Below the pieces are notes generated by a model. That model searched no databases. It was given only the letters and a program-made list of their open reading frames with translations, and was not told the DNA's origin. Shown in pieces: positions 1-7,495 of a DNA stretch of 64,000 nucleotides. The translations under genes were made by a program, and so were the position numbers. The stretch lies in assembly GCF_028550435.1 (NCBI RefSeq), contig NZ_JAQQKV010000001.1, positions 1,550,001 through 1,614,000 of the forward strand, in the 5' to 3' direction. Each line of letters opens with the position of its first letter. Position 1 is the first letter of the stretch. The stretch is from Asticcacaulis machinosus (GTDB lineage Bacteria; Pseudomonadota; Alphaproteobacteria; Caulobacterales; Caulobacteraceae).

Positions 1-482
1 ATACCTTTACCATCCCGGTCAACAATGATGACGGCAATAACGTCAAGGGCTTTGAAATCACCTATAACCAGCCCTTTACCTTCCTGCCGGGGATATGGTC
101 GAATTTCGGGGTTGCGTCTAACTACACCCGTGTCGAGGCCGAGGATTCGACCGGCCTGTCGCCCAATTCGTACAATATGACGCTCTATTACGACACCGAG
201 ACCTTCGGGGCACGGTTGTCGGTCAATAAGCGCGACGATTACCTGATCAGCGAACCGGGCGGAAATGGCCACGTTCAGGAGCGTAAATACGGCCCGACCC
301 ATGTCGATTTCGCCTCGTTCTATAATGTCACGCCAAGGCTTACCCTGACCTTTGAAGGCATTAACATCACCGATGAGGTCGAACGTATCTATGGCACCGG
401 CGACACCGGCAGCATGGATCTGACGCGTGAATATACTCACACCGGCGCCCAGTGGATTTTGGGCCTGCGTTATAAGTATTGA
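1..482 (+). CDS. TonB-dependent receptor, C-terminal part (5' truncated by window edge)
   Basis: Open from the window edge in frame 3 to a TGA at 480-482. About 159 residues of the C-terminal beta-barrel are visible: alternating aromatic/polar strands, a conserved segment reading LTLTFEGINITDE, and a terminal aromatic strand ending LGLRYKY, as expected for an outer-membrane barrel recognised by the Bam machinery. Plug and TonB box lie outside the window. The esterase and pectin methylesterase just downstream suggest that it imports pectin-derived oligosaccharides, which is inference from context only. Confidence 0.9.
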   Translation, partial: TFTIPVNNDDGNNVKGFEITYNQPFTFLPGIWSNFGVASNYTRVEAEDSTGLSPNSYNMTLYYDTETFGARLSVNKRDDYLISEPGGNGHVQERKYGPTHVDFASFYNVTPRLTLTFEGINITDEVERIYGTGDTGSMDLTREYTHTGAQWILGLRYKY

Positions 483-541
483 TAGACTGAACGCGGTCTC
501 CGGTGCAATTTCGCCGGGGGCCGCCACTTTTTTCGGGGTAG

Positions 542-1498
542 ATGATGCGTCAAGTTTTGGCAAAGCTGGCTATGGTCATAGCCTTATCCGGCCCGGCATT
601 CGCGGGCGACCTGATCCCCGTTGACGACAGCTACACGATTTCACAGCGCTATGAACGCTATAAGGATCAGTATGCCGGCATCACTTGGCCGGTTTCAGAG
701 TTTCAGACCGGCCAGCAGGTTCTGTTTGACCGCCGTTATAAGTCGGTAGGTGCGCGCGAACTGCATATCGATGTGTTCCTGCCGCCGGCCGAAATCCGTA
801 ACGGCAAAGCCATAGTTCTGGTGCATGGCGGCGGATGGCGTTCCGGCGGCAAATCGCATTTCTACGGCCTGGCCAATCGTCTGGCGCAAAAGGGCTATGC
901 GGTCTTTTTGCCAGAGTTTCGCCTGTCACCCGAAGCGCCCTATCCGGCGGGGCTTATTGATGTCAACGACGCCATTGTGTGGGTGAAATCTCAGGCCGAC
1001 ACCTTTGGCATCGACCGCGATAAACTGGCGATCGGCGGGGCGTCATCGGGGGGCCAGATGGCGGCGCTTCTGGCCTACACCGCCGATAAGCCCCTGTTTA
1101 AAACCCACGCCAGTGACGATACGCGGGTCAGCGCCCTGATCGATATCGACGGTGTGCTCGATTTCACCACGCCATTGGCCCTGCAGTATGAGAACGCCGC
1201 CGGAAAGACTTCCGCCGCCGGTCTGTGGCTGGGCGGGGCGATGGAAGATGTCCCCGACCGCTGGCGCGAAGCCAGCGCCGCTCAACATGCCGGAGCGCAG
1301 TCGCCCCCCACTCTGGTCATCAGCAGCGGCATCCCCCGCTTTACGGCCGGTCGTGAGATTGTCGAGGCCAAACTGAAAGCGCAGGGCGTTCGCTACCGCT
1401 ACACCACCTTTGAAAAGGCCCCGCACGATATCTGGCTGTTCGACCCGTGGTTCGGCCAGATTGTCGATCATATCGATTCATTCCTGTCCGAAAAATAA
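542..1498 (+). CDS. Secreted alpha/beta-hydrolase (carbohydrate esterase-like)
   Basis: 318 residues with an N-terminal signal peptide (hydrophobic stretch ending GPAFA|GD). An HGGGW oxyanion-hole motif near residue 98 and a GASSGG nucleophile elbow near residue 170 are typical of the hormone-sensitive-lipase/BD-FAE group of alpha/beta-hydrolases; the C-terminal APHDIW segment supplies the likely catalytic His. It starts at the first of two adjacent ATGs. The gene follows a TonB receptor and lies 10 bp before a pectin methylesterase, so deacetylation of pectin or oligosaccharides in the periplasm is plausible. The substrate is not proven by sequence. Confidence 0.85.
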   Translation: MMRQVLAKLAMVIALSGPAFAGDLIPVDDSYTISQRYERYKDQYAGITWPVSEFQTGQQVLFDRRYKSVGARELHIDVFLPPAEIRNGKAIVLVHGGGWRSGGKSHFYGLANRLAQKGYAVFLPEFRLSPEAPYPAGLIDVNDAIVWVKSQADTFGIDRDKLAIGGASSGGQMAALLAYTADKPLFKTHASDDTRVSALIDIDGVLDFTTPLALQYENAAGKTSAAGLWLGGAMEDVPDRWREASAAQHAGAQSPPTLVISSGIPRFTAGREIVEAKLKAQGVRYRYTTFEKAPHDIWLFDPWFGQIVDHIDSFLSEK

Positions 1499-1508
1499 GG
1501 CTTTTGCT

Positions 1509-2621
1509 ATGTTGCGCGCCGCCTGCCTCACCCTGTTCTCAGCCGCCTTGGCCCTTGCCGCCCCGGCGATGGCGGATGTCCAATATACCGTCAGCCCGTC
1601 ATGTGGGGAGCAAAAGCACTGCTTCGCCAGCCTGCAATCCGCTCTCGATACTGCAAGTGCGGACACTAGCGATCAGTGGATTAAGATCAGGATCACCGCG
1701 GGTGATTACTATGAAAAGGTCACGATCAGCCGCCATAAAATCCGCCTTATCGGCGCCGGGCCTGACCAAACCCGCCTGCACTTTGATGCGGTGGCCGAGA
1801 CCGCAGGCAAATACCACCGCCGCAACTGGGGCACACCGGGTTCGGCCACGCTCACCATTAATGCCGATCAGGTCACGGTCGAAGGCCTTATGATCGAGAA
1901 CACCTTCGACTACCTGTCCAACGACGCCCTGCCCGACGCCGATCCGAAGAAGATTTCCAATTCCCAAGGGGTTGCCGTTCTGCTCGATATCGACAGCGAC
2001 CGGGTGCTGATGCGCGATACCGCCCTTCTCGGCTATCAGGACACCCTGTTTGCCAACGGTAAGCGCGCCGTGATCCGCGACAGTTTGATTGCGGGCAATA
2101 TCGATTTCATTTTCGGCAATGGCCAGCTTCTGATCGAAGACAGCGAAATCCGCACGCGCAACCGTGCCGTGACCATAGCGCCCGGTGAGTTTCATTCCTA
2201 CCTGCTGGCGCCCTCCACCCCTCTGAGCCAGCCGGTCGGGATCGTCGTCTATCGCTCAAAGCTTACCCGTGAGGCCGGTGTACCCGATCTTTCGGTGGCG
2301 CTTGGTCGGCCCTGGCATCCGACCACGACCTTTGCCGATGGCCGCTACGCCGACCCAAACGCCGTCGGGCAGGCCTCATTCATCGACTGCGTCATGGGGA
2401 GCCACATTCATCCCGACCACTGGACCAGCATGAACGGCACCGCGCGCGACGGCACCAAGACCGCCGTGTTCCACCCGCAGGACTCACGTTTTTATGAGAC
2501 CGGCTCAACCGGCCCCGGTGCGCCCCACCGCGACATTGGCATCACCTGGAAAGACGGGCTGGATATCAAAGCCGTACGTCGTCACCTGTTCACCGGCTGG
2601 CCGCAAGCGTCTCACCCATAA
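1509..2621 (+). CDS. Pectin methylesterase (CE8)
   Basis: 370 residues starting at ATG 1509, which gives a clean signal peptide ending PAMA|DV; the frame is open further upstream but that part overlaps the preceding gene. Signatures of the CE8 right-handed beta-helix are present: GYQDTLF, then NIDFIFGN carrying a catalytic Asp, and LGRPW with the substrate-binding Arg/Trp. It removes methyl esters from homogalacturonan, releasing methanol. Probably co-transcribed with the esterase 10 bp upstream. Length fits a single-domain bacterial enzyme. Confidence 0.93.
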   Translation: MLRAACLTLFSAALALAAPAMADVQYTVSPSCGEQKHCFASLQSALDTASADTSDQWIKIRITAGDYYEKVTISRHKIRLIGAGPDQTRLHFDAVAETAGKYHRRNWGTPGSATLTINADQVTVEGLMIENTFDYLSNDALPDADPKKISNSQGVAVLLDIDSDRVLMRDTALLGYQDTLFANGKRAVIRDSLIAGNIDFIFGNGQLLIEDSEIRTRNRAVTIAPGEFHSYLLAPSTPLSQPVGIVVYRSKLTREAGVPDLSVALGRPWHPTTTFADGRYADPNAVGQASFIDCVMGSHIHPDHWTSMNGTARDGTKTAVFHPQDSRFYETGSTGPGAPHRDIGITWKDGLDIKAVRRHLFTGWPQASHP

Positions 2622-2702
2622 CCCCATCCGACGCCTCTTCCCCGTTGATGCGTCCAGCCTCAGCCGCTTTGTTCCTGTGACAGAGCGGTCTTTTTCTATT
2701 GA

Positions 2703-2906
2703 AGCCTTAATCCGCATGGCGCGCTTATGGTCATGGGCGCCTGGTTTACGGGTAAGGATGATCCGAAACTGCAATTGCTGCGCTTCGATGCCCGCGATGC
2801 CGAAATCTGGGTCGATGCCTCCAGCCTGATGGCGGGGCTGAAACTCCTGCTCGGTTCTGACCCAAAGGAAGACTACAAGGATAAGGTCGCCAAGGTTGAG
2901 CTGTAG
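2703..2906 (+). pseudogene. 3' remnant of a pyridoxamine-phosphate-oxidase-like (general stress) protein
   Basis: After a stop at 2700-2702 the frame is open to TAG at 2904-2906 and encodes a short segment including AWFTGKDDPKLQLLRFDA and DAEIWVD, followed by a C-terminus ending DKVAKVEL. This resembles the C-terminal third of the FMN-binding split-barrel 'general stress protein 26' family, in which a W-F-x-x-G-x-D-D-P-x-L motif precedes a strand ending in E-x-W. The N-terminal two thirds are absent and the upstream sequence is unrelated, so this looks like a decayed or truncated gene. It ends 2 bp from the convergent bufC stop. Internal ATGs at 2727 and 2733 could in principle give a 59-residue peptide. 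Confidence 0.55.
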
Positions 2907-2908
2907 CT

Positions 2909-3634
2909 TTAAGATTGGTTGAAAAACCCGCGCGTCAACCACCGACCCAGCCAGTGCGGTAAGCGCTCGGCAGCGGCTTCGGTGGTAATAGCCTCTGTGA
3001 GGTTTTTCCCTTGCGACAGTCGCGTTAGCACATCGTACTCCAGCGACTCCAGGGCGTGGCGGTGGACTTCGTGGTCGTGGCGGACGATCAGCAGATATTC
3101 CGGCCCTGCGCCCATCAGGGCCGAATCACCCGCCCTGTGCGCCGTCAGATATTTGTTGGGTGATGTCTCAAAGTGCAGAAGACGCGAGGCTGTACGCAGC
3201 ATAAAACCCATTTGAGCAAAGGCGGCCTCGTCAATACCAGTCAAATCAGCCGGTGTTAGGGGCGCACTGTCTGCAGCCCAGAATACCGCCGCAATCGCCG
3301 CTTCCAGCGTTGCCAGATCCCTGGCCGGGCCGGGCGGCATAAGCTCAGGCAAGCCAATGGGATATAGGTTCAAATCCCAGTGACATGACGGCGTGGCCTC
3401 GACACAAGCCTTGACCACGGCCTCAAACGCATCCGCCCCCATAAAGGCCAACAGCGCCGGATAGTCGGTCGCGATCGCTGCCCGAAGCCGCTCACTATAG
3501 CCGTCGGCGTAGATATTCAGCCGTCGCTTAGGCGTCAGGACATTGCCGCGTGAGAGCTTAAACAGGCGCATATCCGCGGGCCCTCGTCCGGTCACCGCCT
3601 CATAAAGTTGCTCAAGCTGGTGACGATAACTCAC
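2909..3634 (-). CDS. bufC: BufC/HvfC-type DUF2063 protein (partner of the DUF692 RiPP oxidase)
   Basis: 241 residues matching the DUF2063 'putative DNA-binding' family: N-terminal helical domain with LYEAVTG and NIYADGYSERL, then TDYPALLAFMGADAF and a C-terminal alpha/beta domain. In methanobactin and bufferin clusters this protein (MbnC/BufC-like) forms a heterodimer with the DUF692 multinuclear iron enzyme and helps bind the precursor. Its start overlaps the bufB stop by 4 bp, typical of translational coupling. Despite the family name, DNA binding is not supported. Confidence 0.88.
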   Translation of the reverse strand: MSYRHQLEQLYEAVTGRGPADMRLFKLSRGNVLTPKRRLNIYADGYSERLRAAIATDYPALLAFMGADAFEAVVKACVEATPSCHWDLNLYPIGLPELMPPGPARDLATLEAAIAAVFWAADSAPLTPADLTGIDEAAFAQMGFMLRTASRLLHFETSPNKYLTAHRAGDSALMGAGPEYLLIVRHDHEVHRHALESLEYDVLTRLSQGKNLTEAITTEAAAERLPHWLGRWLTRGFFNQS

Positions 3635-4440
3635 CTTGCGCGCACCTTATCCAGTTCGGCCTCCAGCACCTCAAACGCCGGAATATCGGCGTCCCATTCG
3701 ATCATGGTCGCCCGCTCACCGTGCACAGACCTGGCATAGTCATACAGCGCCCAAACTGGCTCTGCGACCGGCGCATTATGGGTGTCAAACAGGTAGTCGC
3801 CATGATCGGTATACCCCGCCAGATGGTACTGCCGGATAGCGCCTGATGGCACGGCATCGATATAGGCACGTGCCTCCCAGCCGTGATTGAAACTGGACAC
3901 ATGGATATTGTTGATATCGAGCAAAATCCCGCAGCCGGTTCGGGCATGGAGTTCGGCGAAAAATTCAGCCTCGCTTAAGGTCGCGCCATCAAATTCGACA
4001 TAGGTTGACGCGTTTTCCAGCACCAGTTCGCGCCCCAGCTCCGCCTGCACCTGATGGATGCGTGGGACGATATGCGCCAACGCCTCTTCCGTATAAGGAA
4101 TAGGCAAAAGGTCATGGCTGTTTTGGCCATTAATGCCGGTGAAGCACAGGTGATCGGACACCCAAGACGCCTCAATTTTATCGGCCAGAGCCTTCAGCGC
4201 ACTCAGATAGTCCGCATCCAGCGGATCGGTCGTGCCGATCGATAGGCCGACCCCGTGCATGACGATGGGATAGTCGGCCCGCAGGTCGCACAGCATGTCG
4301 TGATAGCCGCTATGGGCGCGGATATAGTTGTCGGAGATGATCTCCAGCCAATCGACCGACTTAGGCCGCGCGTTCAGAAAATGCCCGTAGTGTGGGCTGC
4401 GCAGGCCGACGCCGTATCCAAGATGAGACCGTGGACTCAT
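3631..4440 (-). CDS. bufB: BufB/HvfB-type DUF692 multinuclear iron oxygenase
   Basis: 269 residues of the DUF692 TIM-barrel family, which includes MbnB. Visible signatures are GVGLRSPHY at the N-terminus, MHGVGLSIG, WVSDHLCF, LENASTYVEF, LLDINNIHVSS, YHLAGYTDHG and IEWDAD; they supply the His, Asp, Glu and Asn ligands of the iron centre. Family members convert cysteines of a precursor peptide into oxazolone-thioamide or thiooxazole groups. ATG 4440 is preferred; a TTG two codons upstream is less likely. The substrate is presumably the adjacent BufA1. Translationally coupled to bufC and separated from bufA1 by a palindromic repeat. Confidence 0.92.
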   Translation of the reverse strand: MSPRSHLGYGVGLRSPHYGHFLNARPKSVDWLEIISDNYIRAHSGYHDMLCDLRADYPIVMHGVGLSIGTTDPLDADYLSALKALADKIEASWVSDHLCFTGINGQNSHDLLPIPYTEEALAHIVPRIHQVQAELGRELVLENASTYVEFDGATLSEAEFFAELHARTGCGILLDINNIHVSSFNHGWEARAYIDAVPSGAIRQYHLAGYTDHGDYLFDTHNAPVAEPVWALYDYARSVHGERATMIEWDADIPAFEVLEAELDKVRAR

Positions 4441-4452
4441 AATCAACTAAAG

Positions 4453-4570
4453 CACTCCCCCTGAAATCAGGGGGAGCTGTATTTTTAATTTCAAATTAAA
4501 AATACAGAGGGGGTTTAACCCCACCCCCGCCTGACGGCGGTACCTCCCCTGAGATCAGGGGAGGGGTTTT
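4453..4570. repeat. Mosaic palindromic repeat R1, between bufA1 and bufB
   Basis: Three nested or adjacent inverted repeats: CTCCCCCTGA/TCAGGGGGAG at 4455-4476, a long AT-rich hairpin (CTGTATTTTTAATTT with its complement) at 4476-4506, and CCTCCCCTGA/TCAGGGGAGG near 4542-4565. The same GC-rich arms recur in at least six other intergenic places in the window. It lies inside the buf operon, where it could attenuate or process the transcript. A further imperfect inverted repeat (TCCGAAA.../...TTTCGGA) follows at about 4584-4632. Confidence 0.8.
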
Positions 4571-4649
4571 CATAAGCACATTCCGAAACGCGAGTTCGAC
4601 GAAGTCAAAAGCGTGACGCGGTTTTCGGACATAATGCGCGCCAAAAAAT

Positions 4650-4931
4650 CTACATCTTCTTCGGCGGGGTGAGCGAGCCGCCCATTTTTTCGCACTCACC
4701 TTTTTTGACATACACCCACTCGTTCGGGTCATTGTCCTTGGTGGCGTGGCCGGCGCAGGAGTGCGAACCGTCGGCGGAGGCGCAGGCGTTCTTGCCAGCC
4801 TTGGCGACGCCGTAGCATTTTTCCTTATCGGCTTTTTCTTTTTTCATGTCGTCGCCCGCAAAGGACGGGGCGGTCGCGACTGCACCGGCCAAGGCCGAAG
4901 CGATAGCAGCGGAAATGAGCAGCTTATTCAT
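4650..4931 (-). CDS. bufA1: BufA1-type bufferin precursor (DUF2282, copper-binding RiPP)
   Basis: 93 residues from ATG 4931: a signal peptide ending PSFA|GD, a Lys/Glu-rich linker, then a core with four cysteines in the contexts [21 protein letters not shown] and GECEKMGG, and a C-terminus GSLTPP. This is the DUF2282 pattern of the bufferins, secreted peptides of about 70 residues whose central Cys residues are heterocyclised by BufB/BufC and which buffer copper in the periplasm. A perfect SigF-type promoter lies about 65 bp upstream. The open frame extends further upstream, but that would place the signal peptide internally, so ATG 4931 is used. Confidence 0.9.
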   Translation of the reverse strand: MNKLLISAAIASALAGAVATAPSFAGDDMKKEKADKEKCYGVAKAGKNACASADGSHSCAGHATKDNDPNEWVYVKKGECEKMGGSLTPPKKM

Positions 4932-4995
4932 GGTTGGTTTCCTTCTGTCGGATAACACCGGCCGGATAATTCCGAAATGCCCGGTCTCAATTGCA

Positions 4996-5021
4996 TTCGC
5001 CGCGCCCTTGCCCACGGTTAC
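4996..5021 (-). promoter_or_regulatory. SigF-type promoter of bufA1-bufB-bufC
   Basis: Read on the minus strand the site is GTAACC, exactly 16 bp, then CGAA (plus strand: TTCG at 4996-4999 and GGTTAC at 5016-5021). This is the -35/-10 pattern I recall for the Caulobacter ECF factor SigF. It lies immediately after the nrsF stop and upstream of the bufA1 ATG at 4931, leaving a leader of roughly 55-60 nt. Confidence 0.85.
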
Positions 5022-5025
5022 ACTA

Positions 5026-5658
5026 TCACCGAAATATTTTGCGGCCCAGTAACAATGCGCCCCCCGACAGGATCAGCATCGGCAGATAGTGCCAGACCAG
5101 AAGCCCGACAGATAACGGCTCGGCATCGACCAGCCGGATACCCAGCCCCCCTGCGGCCAGCGCCATGATCAGGCTAAGACCCGCCGCCTGCATGGGCTTT
5201 ACCACCATAAGCCGCCGTAGCCGGAACAGCATCCACAGCGCCGGAATAATCGCAAATATAACGATACAGATCAGGCAGTGAAAGCCATGCTTATGAAACA
5301 CCGCCCCCGCCAGATCAGGGGTCGCGGAGGCCGCCGCCGCAAACACCACGGCATAAAGACTCAATGGTAAAATAAACAGATAGGGCCAGCCTGGTAAACG
5401 TGCCCGGTCAGGATAGGCGCAGGCCGTTGCGGTCACGCCAGCGGCGATCACAAGGCTAAGGTTCATCATGATTTCAGCAACGAACAGCGGCTCAGACACC
5501 CTCGCCCACAGATCCGCCCGCAGCCCGTAAATCAGCGCAATTTGAATGAAACTTATGAACGTTACCGCCATCGTTTCCATACATACCCGTGCAAACGGCA
5601 CATGACGGACAGGGCGGCCTTTTTCGGACAGTTGCGTAATGAGGGTTTTCATACTCAT
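5026..5658 (-). CDS. nrsF: NrsF/OsrA-type membrane anti-sigma factor (DUF1109)
   Basis: 210 residues with about six hydrophobic transmembrane segments, matching DUF1109 (NrsF). Such proteins hold SigF-type ECF factors at the inner membrane until metal or redox stress. The conserved HGxHCxxC-like segment is present (HCLIC, Cys128 and Cys131). The second conserved region before the last helix reads RLVDAEPL where I expect a Cys after the RL pair, so the second sensor cysteine appears to be missing. Overlaps the sigF stop by 4 bp, indicating coupled translation. Confidence 0.9.
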   Translation of the reverse strand: MSMKTLITQLSEKGRPVRHVPFARVCMETMAVTFISFIQIALIYGLRADLWARVSEPLFVAEIMMNLSLVIAAGVTATACAYPDRARLPGWPYLFILPLSLYAVVFAAAASATPDLAGAVFHKHGFHCLICIVIFAIIPALWMLFRLRRLMVVKPMQAAGLSLIMALAAGGLGIRLVDAEPLSVGLLVWHYLPMLILSGGALLLGRKIFR

Positions 5659-6215
5659 GATCCGCCCTCCTTAAGTTTATCTCTCAGACGTTTATAGGCC
5701 CGGTGGGCCGTAACCTTGACGGCGGAAATGCTCATACCCAATGCCTTACTGACGTCGGCCACCGACATGTCTTTGATATACATGCCGGTGATCACCTTTT
5801 GCTGGCCTTCGGGCAGTTCCGCAATGGCCGCAACTATGTGTTCGTCCAAATTGATGCTTTCGGTTACAGGCGCACAAAGATACGCCTCGACATCCTCAAT
5901 CGCCACCTTTGGCATACGCTGATCGCGATACCTGCGCCGCAAAGCGTCGTTCAGCCGGTAGTGCATGATCGCCGCCAACCACGGCATGCAGGGGCGCTTC
6001 ACATCATAGGTATGCAGCCCCTTATGGACTGAGATCAGGATTTCCTGCACCACGTCATCACCATCGGCAGCCAGTTTGCGCCGGACATAGCCCTGAGCAA
6101 TATCGGATATGGCCGTCAGTAGCGCCGCATAGCCCTGGCGGTCACCATCACACGCCGCTACAAACAGTGGATGCAGGCGGGCCTCATGACCTGTGCGGGT
6201 GGGCGTGTCAGACAC
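5655..6215 (-). CDS. sigF: ECF sigma factor, SigF-like
   Basis: 186 residues from GTG 6215, which has an AAGG ribosome site 6 bp upstream. A TTG start at 6257 is possible but has no ribosome site and would overlap the doxX promoter. Region 2 includes DDVVQEILISVHKGLHTYD and the WLAAIMHYRLNDALRRR helix; region 4 is ELPEGQQKVITGMYIKDMS followed by the VKVTAHRAYKRLR recognition helix. Gene order with nrsF, bufABC and doxX matches the Caulobacter metal-responsive SigF regulon. No GTAACC/CGAA motif is seen upstream on its own strand, so autoregulation is not evident. Confidence 0.9.
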   Translation of the reverse strand: MSDTPTRTGHEARLHPLFVAACDGDRQGYAALLTAISDIAQGYVRRKLAADGDDVVQEILISVHKGLHTYDVKRPCMPWLAAIMHYRLNDALRRRYRDQRMPKVAIEDVEAYLCAPVTESINLDEHIVAAIAELPEGQQKVITGMYIKDMSVADVSKALGMSISAVKVTAHRAYKRLRDKLKEGGS

Positions 6216-6217
6216 CT

Positions 6218-6243
6218 GTAACCTTATCCCCAAAGCCAGCGAA
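6218..6243 (+). promoter_or_regulatory. SigF-type promoter of doxX
   Basis: GTAACC at 6218-6223, a 16-bp spacer and CGAA at 6240-6243, identical in motif and spacing to the bufA1 promoter on the opposite strand. The doxX ATG follows at 6276 with AAAAGGAA as ribosome site. The site touches the 5' end of the divergent sigF gene, which argues for the GTG 6215 start of sigF. Confidence 0.85.
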
Positions 6244-6275
6244 TAGGATGGCAGCAACCAAAAGGAACCGCCCCG

Positions 6276-6746
6276 ATGCTGACCCGACCTGCGCCTGCGC
6301 GCCCGAATCCATCATCTGCGTTTAGATATGACGCCTATCGTCTGAAACGTCTATATACCCTGCCCGAAGTTTTATCCGCCCCGTGGTGGCTGATGGCGCG
6401 GGCGTGGATCGGTTGGGTATTTTTCGTCTCCGGCCTGACCAAGATCGCCGATTTCGACACCACCGTTTCCCTGTTTGCCGATGAGTATCAGGTGCCCGTC
6501 CTGCCGCCAGAGTTTGCGGCGTTTTCCGCCACCGCGCTTGAGCTGATCTGTCCGGTTCTGTTGTGGCTGGGTCTGGGGACACGGCTGGCGGCCCTACCCC
6601 TGCTGATCATGACGGCGGTGATCCAGTTCACTTACCTGCAACACGATCAGCACCTGTTCTGGGCCATTATCCTGACCGGCCTGATCATCCACGGCGGCGG
6701 CAAGTGGTCAGTTGATCACCTGATAGTCCGGCGCCTTAAAGCTTAG
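6276..6746 (+). CDS. DoxX-family membrane protein of the bufferin system
   Basis: 156 residues with four predicted transmembrane helices and the DoxX signatures WIGWVFFVSGLTKIADFD, FADEYQVPVLPPEFAAF and ALELICPVLLWLGLGTR. DoxX proteins are the fourth usual member of bufferin (HvfX/GigD) operons and are often linked to quinone or thiol redox chemistry at the inner membrane. Here it is transcribed away from bufABC but carries the same SigF promoter, so it should be co-induced. Its 3' end overlaps the convergent aquaporin gene by 11 bp. Confidence 0.88.
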   Translation: MLTRPAPARPNPSSAFRYDAYRLKRLYTLPEVLSAPWWLMARAWIGWVFFVSGLTKIADFDTTVSLFADEYQVPVLPPEFAAFSATALELICPVLLWLGLGTRLAALPLLIMTAVIQFTYLQHDQHLFWAIILTGLIIHGGGKWSVDHLIVRRLKA

Positions 6747-7422
6747 ACTGCAACCATCCGAACCGGTAAACGCCACCCGCCAGTGCCGCTCCAATCAGCG
6801 GCGCCACAATAAACAGCCAGAGTTGCGAAATCGCCTGCCCGCCGACAAACAGGGCGGGCCCCAGGCTACGGGCCGGATTGACCGAAACGCCGGTGACCGG
6901 AATACCGATGATGTGAATAGCCGCAAGTGTGAGGCCGATGGCCAGCCCTGCAAAACCGGCAGGGCTTGAGGCATGGGTCGAACCCAAAATCACCACCAGA
7001 AAGATAAAGGTCGCCACCACCTCAAACAAAAAGGCAGCTCCCATGCCATAGCCGCCGCCGTAGCCTTCACCCCAGCCGTTTTGCCCAAGCCCGTCAACCG
7101 CGACATCATATCCACCCAGCTTACCCGACACCACCGCCGCCAGAAATGCCGCCCCGACGATCGCACCCAAACACTGGGCGATGACATAGATGCCAAAATC
7201 GCGCGGTGTCATACGTCCGGCGATTAACACCCCCAGCGACACCGCCGGATTGACGTGACAGCCCGACACGCTGCCGATGCCGTAGGCCATAGCCACAATC
7301 GCCAGACCAAAGGCAATCGCAATCCCCAGAACGCCAACCACGTCCGATGAAAAGACCACCGCCCCGCACCCGAACACCACCAGCACAAACGTGCCGATAA
7401 ACTCCGCTAAGGCCTTGTTCAT
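6736..7422 (-). CDS. aqpZ: Aquaporin Z
   Basis: 228 residues from ATG 7422, preceded by GAGGGG. Six transmembrane helices and the two half-helix NPA boxes (CHVNPAVS and SVNPARS) are intact. The selectivity-filter His, Thr and Arg are visible in IHIIGIPVTGVSVNPARS, as in water-selective AqpZ rather than glycerol facilitators. It has a glycine-rich extracellular loop (GQNGWGEGYGGGYG). Monocistronic in appearance. Confidence 0.95.
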   Translation of the reverse strand: MNKALAEFIGTFVLVVFGCGAVVFSSDVVGVLGIAIAFGLAIVAMAYGIGSVSGCHVNPAVSLGVLIAGRMTPRDFGIYVIAQCLGAIVGAAFLAAVVSGKLGGYDVAVDGLGQNGWGEGYGGGYGMGAAFLFEVVATFIFLVVILGSTHASSPAGFAGLAIGLTLAAIHIIGIPVTGVSVNPARSLGPALFVGGQAISQLWLFIVAPLIGAALAGGVYRFGWLQSKL

Positions 7423-7495
7423 AATCCCCTCCCGAAAGATGACAGCTCGCAACCATACACCCTATGGGAGAAAAATAAAGTCTTGAGTAACGCCG

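Noticed and set aside
1599-2195. 198-residue open frame on the minus strand opposite the pectin methylesterase
   Set aside because: The plus-strand frame has clear CE8 motifs; the antisense frame is a composition effect with no recognisable domain or ribosome site.
2909-3634. Reading bufC as a DNA-binding regulator because of the DUF2063 family description
   Set aside because: Family members work with DUF692 enzymes in RiPP modification; overlap with bufB supports that role.
4450-4570. Possible CRISPR-like short repeat cluster
   Set aside because: Arms are inverted and of unequal length, with no regular spacers; this is a palindromic mosaic element.
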